DNA of 64,000 nucleotides, taken from assembly GCA_021769865.1 (NCBI GenBank), contig JAETSB010000015.1, forward strand, positions 19,305 through 83,304. The letters run 5' to 3'. The notes under the pieces are model-generated. The model had not been told where the DNA came from and did not search any database. It worked only from the letters and a program-made list of their open reading frames with translations. The position numbers were made by a program, and so were the translations under genes. The stretch is from Oscillospiraceae bacterium. Lineage in GTDB: Bacteria; Bacillota; Clostridia; Oscillospirales; Oscillospiraceae. Shown here piece after piece: positions 16,671 through 24,026 of the stretch (within the stretch, counting starts at the first letter, position 1; each line of letters begins with the position of its first letter).

Positions 16671-17465
16671 GTGAGCGGTACGTTGGAAGACACCGTGGCC
16701 ATCAGCCGTGAAATCACCCAAGCCTATTTCGCCGGAAACATGGAGCCCTACCTGTCCCGCCTCTGCTCGAAAAGCGTGTGGCTGGGTACCGGGGGGCGGG
16801 TGCTGATCGGCGGCGATATTATCCGCGCCCGGCTGGAGGCCGGGGTGGGGAAACGGAAGCAAACCTATCAAATCACCCAGGAGGAGTACACCCCCCTGTA
16901 TCTCACGCCTCGCTGCCAGGCGGTAATGGGAGAGGTGCGGGCCGTTCTCCCCGAACATCCGGAGGAAGATTCCGTCATTGCCTCTTATACCTTTTTGTAT
17001 CAGCTCATCGGCACGGAGACCAAGCTGGTGCTGCTCCACGCCAACTATGAGTTCCTCCACCCCTTCGCCCTGAACGAGGACGGGCCCAAGCTGGAGATGT
17101 CCGCCTATCAGTTTGTCCGGGACGTGCTGATCGAGATCCCGCCCAAGAAGCGACTGGCCGTCCCCTGCGGAAACACGACGCTGTTCGTCCAGCCGGACAT
17201 GATCTTTTACATCCAAAGCCGGAACCGGAAGGCGGAGCTTCACTGCGTGGACAAGATCATTCAAAGCGACCTGAGCATCAACGAAGTCAACGCCATGCTG
17301 CCGGAGACCTTCTGCTCCATCCACCGCTGCTACACGGTGAACAGCCGCTACGTGATGTCCGTCCGCCGCTACGAGGCCGCCCTCATCACCGGGGAGGTCC
17401 TGCCCATTCCGTTCCACAACTACATGCAGGTCAAGGCGGATCTGGAACGGATCATCACCGGATAG
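16671..17465 (+). CDS. LytTR-domain regulator with NTF2-like N-terminus
   Basis: The 264-residue protein starts at a GTG preceded by AAAGGGGAGGG; the frame is open further upstream but overlaps the frameshifted gene. Residues about 8-135 look like an NTF2/SnoaL-type alpha-beta barrel (ISREITQAYFAGNMEPYLS opening), a fold often used for small-molecule sensing. Residues about 150-260 form a LytTR DNA-binding domain: MIFYIQSRNRKAELHC, then INEVNAMLPETFCSIHRCYTVN and YVMSVRRYEAALITGEVLPIP. No receiver domain or histidine kinase is present, so it would act as a one-component regulator. It has its own promoter and terminator. Targets are unknown. Confidence 0.85.
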   Translation: MSGTLEDTVAISREITQAYFAGNMEPYLSRLCSKSVWLGTGGRVLIGGDIIRARLEAGVGKRKQTYQITQEEYTPLYLTPRCQAVMGEVRAVLPEHPEEDSVIASYTFLYQLIGTETKLVLLHANYEFLHPFALNEDGPKLEMSAYQFVRDVLIEIPPKKRLAVPCGNTTLFVQPDMIFYIQSRNRKAELHCVDKIIQSDLSINEVNAMLPETFCSIHRCYTVNSRYVMSVRRYEAALITGEVLPIPFHNYMQVKADLERIITG

Positions 17466-17473
17466 AACCGTAA

Positions 17474-17513
17474 AACACGCCGGGAGGTCAGCCTCCCGGC
17501 GTGTTCTATTTTT
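17474..17513 (+). terminator. Rho-independent terminator
   Basis: AACACGCCGGGAGG and CCTCCCGGCGTGTT form a 14-bp stem with loop TCAG, followed by CTATTTTT. Confidence 0.9.
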
Positions 17514-17526
17514 GGGGTTCCCCCTC

Positions 17527-17555
17527 TTGACATTTGGCCTACAACGTGTTATCTT
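17527..17555 (+). promoter_or_regulatory. Sigma-A promoter of the BlaI/M56 operon
   Basis: TTGACA (17527-17532), 17 bp and TATCTT (17550-17555). The promoter overlaps the first of two BlaI-type operators. Confidence 0.85.
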
Positions 17556-17577
17556 ATATTTAGCCTACAACATGTAG
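17539..17577. promoter_or_regulatory. Two BlaI/MecI-type operators
   Basis: CTACAACATGTAG (17565-17577) is a perfect TACA/TGTA palindrome of the BlaI type. CTACAACGTGTTA (17539-17551) is a weaker copy overlapping the -10 box. Both are preceded by GC and their centres lie 26 bp apart. The arrangement predicts autorepression by the repressor encoded at 17595. Confidence 0.8.
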
Positions 17578-17594
17578 TCAAAGGAGGGCCTTTT

Positions 17595-17978
17595 ATGAAC
17601 GTGCCGCAGATTTCCGATTCCGAGCTGGAGCTGATGAAAATCGTCTGGTCCGCCGGAGGGACCGCCCTGTACGCCCAAATCATGGAAGCTCTGGCGGAGG
17701 CGGGCCGGACCTGGCAGAAGAATACCGTCATTACCCTGCTGTCCCGGCTGGTGGACAAGGGCTTCCTGACGGTCCGCAAGCTGGGACGGCGCAACGAGTA
17801 CGCCGCCGCCGTCTCTGAGGCGGACTACCAGGCCGCCCAGACCCAGGTGCTGGTGAACAAGCTCTACGCCGGCAGCGCCAAGGGCCTGGTGGCCGCGCTG
17901 ATCCGCCGGGAGGCGATTTCCCCCGGGGACTATGAGGAGCTGAAACGGTTCTGGGAGGAGGGGGACGGCCATGCCTGA
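17595..17978 (+). CDS. blaI: BlaI/MecI/CopY-family repressor
   Basis: The 127-residue winged-helix repressor matches the BlaI/MecI size and layout. ISDSELELMKIVWS at residues 6-19 is the family opening, NTVITLLSRLVDKGFL near 43-58 is the DNA-recognition region, and the C-terminal helices from about 80 form the dimer arm that is cleaved or released on induction in known systems. It overlaps the M56 receptor gene by 8 nt, and two operators sit in the promoter. In the known paradigm the receptor senses an outer signal and inactivates the repressor. No beta-lactamase gene is adjacent, so this is a sensory operon without an obvious resistance target in the window. Confidence 0.93.
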   Translation: MNVPQISDSELELMKIVWSAGGTALYAQIMEALAEAGRTWQKNTVITLLSRLVDKGFLTVRKLGRRNEYAAAVSEADYQAAQTQVLVNKLYAGSAKGLVAALIRREAISPGDYEELKRFWEEGDGHA

Positions 17979-20421
17979 GTGCTTAAAGGTCCTGGCCTCC
18001 CTGTCCCTCTCCGGGTCCCTGGCGATTGTGGCCCTGCTGCTGCTCCGGCCCCTTCTCCGGGGATGGGTCAGCAGCCGCTGGCAGTACTACGTCTGGCTTA
18101 TCGCCGTGTTCCGGCTGCTGCTGCCCCTCTCGCCGGAGGCCAGCCCCATGGGGGCGCTGTTCCGGGAGGCGGAAACGCCGCCGGCCGTCCGGGCCGCGAT
18201 TCCCTATGCGCCCCATGCGGCCTCCCCGGAGGCCGGGACCACCGTGAATCCGGGGAACCCAATTCCGCCGGAGGCCCCCGGAGTTTCTGAACCGGATTCG
18301 GAGCCCTCCGCTCTGCCGGACCCGGCGGAGGCGCTGGTTTTGCTCTGGCTGGCTGGAGCGCTGCTCCTGCTGGCGTGGCGGGTCACCAGCTTCCGGGCCT
18401 TTTCCCGCTGTCTCCGGGCGGGATGCCGGACCGTGGATGATCCCGCCCTGCTGGACCTGCTGGCCCGGGCCGAGGAGGAGCTGGGGGTCCGGCGGCCTGT
18501 GGAGCTGTACGAGAACCCCCTGGCGGCCTCTCCCATGCTGCTGGGGCTGTTCCGGCCCTGCATTATCCTGCCCTCGGCGGCGGTCTCGGAGGAGGCGTTC
18601 CGCCACACGGTTCTTCACGAGCTGACTCATTACCGAAGGCGGGACCTGCTCTACAAGTGGCTGGTTCAGGTCACGGTGTGCGTCCACTGGTTCAACCCCC
18701 TGGTGTGGCTCATGGCCCGGGAGATCGACCGGGCCTGTGAGCTGGCGTGCGACGAGGCGGTACTCCGCCTTCTGGAGCCGGAGGAGCGGCGGGCCTATGG
18801 GAACACCCTCCTCCGGGCCCTGGAGGCCGGGGGCGGATACCGTGCCGCCCGGGGCTCCGTGTCCCTGGGGGAAAACGCGGAATTTTTGAAAGAGAGGCTG
18901 ACGGCGATCATGAAGTTCAAGAAACCATCCAAATGGGCGGCCCTGCTGTCCCTGGTCCTGGCGGCGGCGCTGACCACCGGTGCCGCGGCGGCGGGGGCCT
19001 ATACCGGCCCCGCCAGGGGAAACGCGGTTGCGGGAAGCGGAAAGGGCCTGACGGCGGTTTCCGGCCGCGCGGACCCCGCTGTGCCCAGCGAAAACCTCCG
19101 GCTCCGGTCCGCCCTTCTGGCAAAGCAAGCTTATGAGGACAGCGACATCGTCGCCTTCTCCGTCGCGATTCCCTTCCTCAGCCAGGAGGAACAAACTGCG
19201 TGGCTGGAGCGGTGCTATGAGGACGGGAATATCGCCTTTTTCAACAGCGTCCTGTCCCAGGCGTGGGAGTGGGAGGACGGTGTTGTGACCGCCTTCCTGG
19301 AGCGGGCCTATGAGGACGAGGACGCCGCCTTCTTCTCTGTTCTGGTGAACTTCCTGGATTGGGACAAGAAGGCGCTGGACGCCTGGATTGCCCGGGTTGC
19401 CAACAAGAACGCCGCCCTTCTCTCCATCCTGCTGGAGGCGGCGGGCCAGGACGGGGAACGGGACGCCCTGGAGGAAACGCTGACGGCCCGGCAGATGGAG
19501 GAGTATAAGGCCGCCGGCATCACCAAGGAGGGCCGAGCCTACTATTATCAGGAAAAGCTGGTCCGCGTTTTCCTGGACCTCCGCCCCGACAGCTCTTTTG
19601 TAACGCTGGACATGAATCCCCTGGGCGTGCTGGATATCAAGGTAAAGCGGGACCCGGACGGCAGAATCCGGTCCGTTGAGGGGATGACGGAGGCGGAAGT
19701 GGCCGAACTCTTCGGCGATTGGAAAGACCCGGAGGTCGGCTTGGACGGAGACGGCCCTGTGGTTGTGGTGCCTGTGGATTGGGACAGCCTGCGAAAAAAC
19801 ACTTGGTGCTGGCTGGGAGAATTTACCCTGTCGGAGGGGGACCGCATTCAATACGACGTGTCGGCGGAGACGGGGGAATGTATGTCCATCGGGTTTGCCG
19901 ATCTGGAGCACAGCCCCGAGGAGGTGAGCTATTGCACCGTCTCCAGAGCCCGGCGGGAAAACGGGGTCCTTCGCTGCGGGGCGGACTTTACAATCCGCGG
20001 TGAAACCGTGAAGCCGGGGCGCTACCGCCTCTTCCTCCACGCCCCGGAGGGTCTGGGGAACGTCCAGGGCAGCGTGATCCTGGAGCTCCAGGAGGTAGAC
20101 CCTCTCCCCGACCCGCCGATTGGAGACGCAACCTCCATGCTGAAGGAAGAGACTTCCGCCGCCGTTCAGAAGGCCATGGAGGAATGTGCCGCTCAGACGT
20201 GGTATCTCATTCACTCGGAGGGACGGCAGTACCTCTTTTACGACGGCTTCCCCCAGCGTTGGTTTTACCAGCCCGTTTGGGAGGACGGGGCCTGGCAGGT
20301 GGAAATCCGGCCCCGTCAGAAGCAGGGCATTGGCTATATCCTTCTCTCCTTCCAAGACGGTGTGCCGCTCCATGTGACCCTGGAAGGGGAGGCGCTCCGG
20401 CTGACAGATATCCGGGCATAA
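17971..20421 (+). CDS. M56-family (BlaR1-type) membrane protease receptor with novel ectodomain
   Basis: The 816-residue protein begins with membrane helices (about residues 10-30, 35-55 and 115-135). A cytoplasmic zinc protease loop follows with HELTH near 216-220 and the downstream glutamate motif ELACDEAV near 260. A last membrane helix lies near 315-335. BlaR1 normally continues into a penicillin-binding sensor; here the SxxK/SxN/KTG motifs of that fold are absent. Residues about 385-480 instead hold three to four helical repeats of about 31 residues with a YEDxxxAFFSVLxxFL pattern, followed by two beta-rich parts ending at the C-terminus. The ligand is therefore probably not a beta-lactam. 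It is translationally coupled to the repressor gene. Confidence 0.88.
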   Translation: MPECLKVLASLSLSGSLAIVALLLLRPLLRGWVSSRWQYYVWLIAVFRLLLPLSPEASPMGALFREAETPPAVRAAIPYAPHAASPEAGTTVNPGNPIPPEAPGVSEPDSEPSALPDPAEALVLLWLAGALLLLAWRVTSFRAFSRCLRAGCRTVDDPALLDLLARAEEELGVRRPVELYENPLAASPMLLGLFRPCIILPSAAVSEEAFRHTVLHELTHYRRRDLLYKWLVQVTVCVHWFNPLVWLMAREIDRACELACDEAVLRLLEPEERRAYGNTLLRALEAGGGYRAARGSVSLGENAEFLKERLTAIMKFKKPSKWAALLSLVLAAALTTGAAAAGAYTGPARGNAVAGSGKGLTAVSGRADPAVPSENLRLRSALLAKQAYEDSDIVAFSVAIPFLSQEEQTAWLERCYEDGNIAFFNSVLSQAWEWEDGVVTAFLERAYEDEDAAFFSVLVNFLDWDKKALDAWIARVANKNAALLSILLEAAGQDGERDALEETLTARQMEEYKAAGITKEGRAYYYQEKLVRVFLDLRPDSSFVTLDMNPLGVLDIKVKRDPDGRIRSVEGMTEAEVAELFGDWKDPEVGLDGDGPVVVVPVDWDSLRKNTWCWLGEFTLSEGDRIQYDVSAETGECMSIGFADLEHSPEEVSYCTVSRARRENGVLRCGADFTIRGETVKPGRYRLFLHAPEGLGNVQGSVILELQEVDPLPDPPIGDATSMLKEETSAAVQKAMEECAAQTWYLIHSEGRQYLFYDGFPQRWFYQPVWEDGAWQVEIRPRQKQGIGYILLSFQDGVPLHVTLEGEALRLTDIRA

Positions 20422-20425
20422 GAAG

Positions 20426-20449
20426 GCGGCGGGCCTTTCGGCCCGCCGC
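20426..20449. terminator. Hairpin between convergent genes
   Basis: GCGGCGGGCC and GGCCCGCCGC form a 10-bp stem with loop TTTC, followed by GTTGTCTT. It lies between the M56 gene and the convergent radical SAM gene. Confidence 0.75.
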
Positions 20450-20471
20450 GTTGTCTTCTCCCTCTCCGCTT

Positions 20472-21581
20472 TTACACGCCCTGCAGCTCCCCGTCCAACC
20501 AAGTGTCCGTGGGGGACAGGGGGACGGTGAAGACTCGGGAGCGGTCCTCCGGGTACTTGTTCTGGTGGAACTTGAAAAGGGTCTCCCCGTTCTCCAGCTC
20601 ACAGATGATCTCGATCTTGCCCCGGGGGTGACTCATGGCGTAGCGCACCGCCTTGCCCAGGCCGTTCTGCCGGGACTTGGCTTCGTCCACGATTTTGATT
20701 CCCTCCGTGAGAGGCACCTGGAAGCGGCCCTTTACCCCGGTGACCGGGCGGCACTGGAAGATATAGTAGGGCATAACCCCCAGCCGGGTGAGGCCGGAGA
20801 GGAGCTTTCCCAGGGTCTCTCCGTCGTCGTTGACCCCTTTGGTTAGGACCGTCTGATTCCGCACCGGCACGCCCCGCTCGATCATGGCACGGAGGGCCCG
20901 GGCCGCCTGGTCCGTCAGCTCCCGGGGGTGGTTGAAGTGGGTCACCAGGACCAGGGTCTTCCGCTTCCCGTACTCTTCAAAGAGGGCCAGGAACTCCGGG
21001 TCGCCGTAAATGCGCTCCGGCAGAGTCACCGGCACCCGGGAGCCGAAGCGGATCAGGTCCAGGTGTTCCATGGCGGTGAGTTCCCGGAGGTAGCGCTCCA
21101 GAATGTGATTGGGATTCATGAAGGCGTCGCCGCCGGAAACCAGGACGTTGTTGACCTCCTTGTGGGCGGAGACGTAGGCCACGGCCTCGTCCACCCGCTT
21201 GTTCAGCTCCGCGTCGGTGAGGCCCACCATCCGCTTGCGGAAGCAGTGGCGGCAGTACATGGCGCACTGGTTCGTGGACAGCAGCAGCGCCGTCTGGGTG
21301 TACTTGTGCTGCAGACCCTCGATTTTGGTGTTGTCCGCCTCGCCGCTGGTGTCTGTCTCTCCTCCGGCTTCCAGCTCCGCCAGAGAGGGTACGCACAGCC
21401 GGGCGATGGGGTCCTCCGGGTCCTCGGGGTCCACCAGGGACAGGTAATAGGGTGGGATCAGCATAGGATACCGCCGGATGACCTCCGCGTAGCGGGCGGT
21501 CTCCTCCGGCGTCCATCCCAGGATGGGCGCCAGCTCTTCTGCTGTCCGGTATCCGTTTCTCCATTCGTCCTGCCAGCTCAT
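20472..21581 (-). CDS. KamA-family radical SAM aminomutase-like protein
   Basis: The 369-residue protein is a radical S-adenosylmethionine enzyme related to lysine 2,3-aminomutase. CAMYCRHCF near residue 110 gives the CxxxCxxC cluster motif, VLVSGGDAFMN near 150 is the SAM-binding GGD block, and NQTVLTKGVNDD near 255 matches the family. At 369 residues it is shorter than classical KamA (about 415) and longer than EpmB, so lysine, glutamate or another amino acid is possible. The ATG at 21581 is chosen for its AAAGGTGG site; GTG codons lie just upstream. The gene is preceded by a roughly 200-nt leader with a terminator-like hairpin directly before the ribosome site, so expression is probably attenuated. 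Confidence 0.85.
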   Translation of the reverse strand: MSWQDEWRNGYRTAEELAPILGWTPEETARYAEVIRRYPMLIPPYYLSLVDPEDPEDPIARLCVPSLAELEAGGETDTSGEADNTKIEGLQHKYTQTALLLSTNQCAMYCRHCFRKRMVGLTDAELNKRVDEAVAYVSAHKEVNNVLVSGGDAFMNPNHILERYLRELTAMEHLDLIRFGSRVPVTLPERIYGDPEFLALFEEYGKRKTLVLVTHFNHPRELTDQAARALRAMIERGVPVRNQTVLTKGVNDDGETLGKLLSGLTRLGVMPYYIFQCRPVTGVKGRFQVPLTEGIKIVDEAKSRQNGLGKAVRYAMSHPRGKIEIICELENGETLFKFHQNKYPEDRSRVFTVPLSPTDTWLDGELQGV

Positions 21582-21610
21582 TCGCTGCACCACCTTTCTA
21601 AAAATATAAA

Positions 21611-21651
21611 AACGCGCAGGCCCGGTCCTGACCGTCCGGCTCCTGCGCGTT
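21611..21651 (-). terminator. Terminator/attenuator hairpin in KamA-like leader
   Basis: On the minus strand AACGCGCAGG pairs with CCTGCGCGTT around an inner CCGG/CCGG stem, followed by TTTTTATATTTTT. The T-tract ends only about 17 nt before the coding start, so transcripts from the promoter at 21791-21819 must pass it. Confidence 0.75.
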
Positions 21652-21790
21652 ACATAAACGTTGTTTCGATCTTTTCAAATCAGATAAGACGCTTTAAACG
21701 ATGTTCATATAATGCCGAATGGTCCTCCCAAATGATGCGGCCCGCCGCCGGGGCGCCGGAAAACAATACGCCGCAGATGTTGTTTTATTT

Positions 21791-21819
21791 ATTATAACCG
21801 AAAATCCCAGGAATTTCAA
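21791..21819 (-). promoter_or_regulatory. Sigma-A promoter of the KamA-like gene
   Basis: On the minus strand TTGAAA (21819-21814), 17 bp and TATAAT (21796-21791). It predicts a leader of about 200 nt. Confidence 0.75.
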
Positions 21820-21895
21820 GTCCATTTTTGTACTGTTCGCCGCCTGGCGCTTTTGCGGGACCCGGGACGGCCAAAAAGTAACTGGATTTCCGCCC

Positions 21896-21924
21896 TTGAC
21901 ATTTTTCCCGCCGGGTGTTATAGT
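21896..21924 (+). promoter_or_regulatory. Sigma-A promoter of thrS
   Basis: TTGACA (21896-21901), 17 bp and TATAGT (21919-21924), predicting a start near 21931, at the beginning of the T-box leader. Confidence 0.85.
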
Positions 21925-21930
21925 GACCCT

Positions 21931-22171
21931 GTCAAATTGGCTGTGACGGAGACGGGGCCGCCGGAGGCGCTCAGAGAGGGATGCGCATGCTGAGAGCATC
22001 CCGCGCCGGACGCGGAACCTCCACCACTCCCGAGCCGCCCGGGACGACCGGGCCGGGCCCTCCCGTTACAGGGGACGCGAGCGGCGCTCCGGCGGGGCGC
22101 AAGCAGGGTGGAACCGTGGAATACGTTTTTCGTATCTCACCCCTGATTACTCATCAGGGGTGGGTTTTTTT
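21931..22171 (+). promoter_or_regulatory. T-box riboswitch of thrS
   Basis: The leader carries the T-box core AGGGTGGAACCGTGG (22105-22119), which pairs with the uncharged tRNA acceptor end. The terminator follows: ACCCCTGAT (22139-22147) pairs with ATCAGGGGT (22153-22161), then seven T (22165-22171). The upstream part folds into a long GC-rich stem I region. ACC triplets, the threonine codon expected as specifier, occur on its 3' side around 22017-22026, but I could not place the specifier loop with certainty. In this class uncharged tRNA-Thr stabilises the antiterminator and allows thrS transcription. Confidence 0.9.
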
Positions 22172-22203
22172 GTCCCCGCCCCGCAATACAAGGAGGATTC
22201 ATC

Positions 22204-23964
22204 ATGAGCGAGGAAAGCAATCTGTATACCTTCGAAAACGAGACCTACCGCAAGACCTACTGGCACACCTGCTCCCACATCCTGGCCCAGGCGGTGAAGC
22301 GCCTGTACCCGGAGGTGAAGCTGGCCATCGGCCCCTCCATCGACGAGGGCTTCTACTATGACATGGACTCCCCCTTTCCCTTCACGCCCGAGATCATGGA
22401 GAAGATCGAGGGCGAGATGCGGAAGATCTGCAAGGAGAAGCTGAAGCTGGAGCGCTTCGAGCTGCCCCGGGAAGAGGCGGCCAAGTTCATGGAGGAGAAG
22501 GGCGAGCCCTTCAAGGTGGAGCTCATCAACGACCTGCCGGAGGACGCTGCCATCAGCTTCTACAAACAGGGCGAGTTTACGGACCTCTGCGCCGGACCCC
22601 ATCTGGATTCCACGGGCCGTGTCAAGGGCAACGCCATCAAGCTCACCGCCTGCAACGCCGCCTACTGGCGAGGAGACTCCAACCGGGAGACCCTCCAGCG
22701 CATCTACGGCATCGCCTTCCCCAAGAAGGACGAGCTGGACGCCTACCTTCAGCGGATCGAGGAGGCCAAGAAGCGGGACCACCGGAAGCTGGGCCGGGAG
22801 CTGGGCCTGTTTATGCTCCGGGACGAGGGCCCCGGATTCCCCTTCTTCCTGCCCAAGGGCATGACGCTGAAGAATACCCTGCTGGATTACTGGCGGCAGG
22901 TCCACAAGAAGTACGGCTACGTGGAGATCTCCACCCCCATCATGCTGAACCGCCAGCTGTGGGAGCGTTCCGGCCACTGGGACCACTACAAGGACAACAT
23001 GTATACCACCGTCATCGACGACGTGGACTTCGCCGTCAAGCCCATGAACTGCCCCGGCGGCATGCTGGTTTACGCCAGCGAGCCCCACTCCTATAAGGAG
23101 CTGCCCCTGCGGGTGGGAGAGATCGGCCTGGTGCACCGGCATGAGCTGTCCGGCGCGCTCCACGGCCTCTTCCGGGTCCGCTGCTTCAACCAGGACGACG
23201 CCCATGTCTTCATGACCCGGGACCAGATGCAGGACGTGATCCAGGAGACGGTCCGCCTCTTCGACGAGGTGTATTCCACCTTCGGCCTCAGCTACACTAT
23301 TGAGCTCTCCACCATGCCGGAGGACCACATCGGCACCGTGGAGGAGTGGGAGAAAAACCAGGACATCCTGAAGGCCGCCATCACCGACATGGGCAAGGAC
23401 TTTGTTATCAACGAGGGCGACGGCGCCTTCTACGGTCCCAAGCTGGACTTCCACCTCTCCGACTCCCTGGGACGGACCTGGCAGTGCGGCACCATCCAGC
23501 TGGACAGCCAGCTGCCCGAGCGCTTCGAGCTGGAGTACACCGGCGAGGACGGCCAGAAGCACCGCCCCGTCATGATCCACCGGGTGGTCCTGGGTTCCAT
23601 TGAGCGCTTCATCGGCGTCATCACGGAGCACTTCGCCGGGGCCTTCCCCCTGTGGCTGAGCCCCGTCCAGGTGAAGATCCTCACTGTCACCGACCGGGCG
23701 GACGCTTACGCCGCCGAATTGGCCAAGGCCCTGGACGAGAAGGGCTTCCGGGTGGAGACCGACGTCCGCAACGAGAAGATCGGCAAGAAGATCCGGGAGG
23801 CCACTCTGGAGAAGGTCCCCTACATGCTGGTGGTGGGCGACCGGGACGTGGAGAACCGGACCGTCTCCGTCCGCACCCGCGGCGGCGAAGACCTGGGGGC
23901 CATGAGCCTGGAGGCGTTTGCCGCGAAGCTGAAAGGGGAAGTGGACACCAAGGCAATTCAATAA
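22204..23964 (+). CDS. thrS: Threonine-tRNA ligase lacking the TGS domain
   Basis: Threonyl-tRNA synthetase charges tRNA-Thr. This 586-residue form begins directly in the N2 editing domain (TYWHTCSHILAQAVKRLYPEVKL, with its HxxxH zinc/editing motif near residues 22-28) and lacks the N-terminal TGS domain of about 60 residues found in most bacterial ThrRS of about 635-645 residues. The class II core shows motif 2 RVRCFNQDDAHVF near 322 and motif 3 VVLGSIERFIG near 461. The anticodon-binding domain starts at about 480 (SPVQVKILTVTDRA). The start is fixed by AGGAGGATTCATC and by the T-box terminator 30 bp upstream, so the shortening is genuine in this sequence. Expression is T-box controlled. 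Confidence 0.96.
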   Translation: MSEESNLYTFENETYRKTYWHTCSHILAQAVKRLYPEVKLAIGPSIDEGFYYDMDSPFPFTPEIMEKIEGEMRKICKEKLKLERFELPREEAAKFMEEKGEPFKVELINDLPEDAAISFYKQGEFTDLCAGPHLDSTGRVKGNAIKLTACNAAYWRGDSNRETLQRIYGIAFPKKDELDAYLQRIEEAKKRDHRKLGRELGLFMLRDEGPGFPFFLPKGMTLKNTLLDYWRQVHKKYGYVEISTPIMLNRQLWERSGHWDHYKDNMYTTVIDDVDFAVKPMNCPGGMLVYASEPHSYKELPLRVGEIGLVHRHELSGALHGLFRVRCFNQDDAHVFMTRDQMQDVIQETVRLFDEVYSTFGLSYTIELSTMPEDHIGTVEEWEKNQDILKAAITDMGKDFVINEGDGAFYGPKLDFHLSDSLGRTWQCGTIQLDSQLPERFELEYTGEDGQKHRPVMIHRVVLGSIERFIGVITEHFAGAFPLWLSPVQVKILTVTDRADAYAAELAKALDEKGFRVETDVRNEKIGKKIREATLEKVPYMLVVGDRDVENRTVSVRTRGGEDLGAMSLEAFAAKLKGEVDTKAIQ

Positions 23965-23981
23965 ACCAACGGTATAACAGC

Positions 23982-24014
23982 AAGGGACGTATCCGAAACG
24001 GATACGTCCCTTTT
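23982..24014. terminator. Bidirectional terminator between thrS and glgP
   Basis: AAGGGACGTATCCG and CGGATACGTCCCTT form a 14-bp stem with an AAA loop, followed by TT on the plus strand. It serves both convergent units. Confidence 0.85.
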
Positions 24015-24026
24015 CTGCGAGCTCAA

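Noticed and set aside
21694..21999. Minus-strand 101-codon frame between the KamA-like gene and thrS
   Set aside because: It crosses the thrS promoter and its own downstream promoter, and shows no protein-like pattern.
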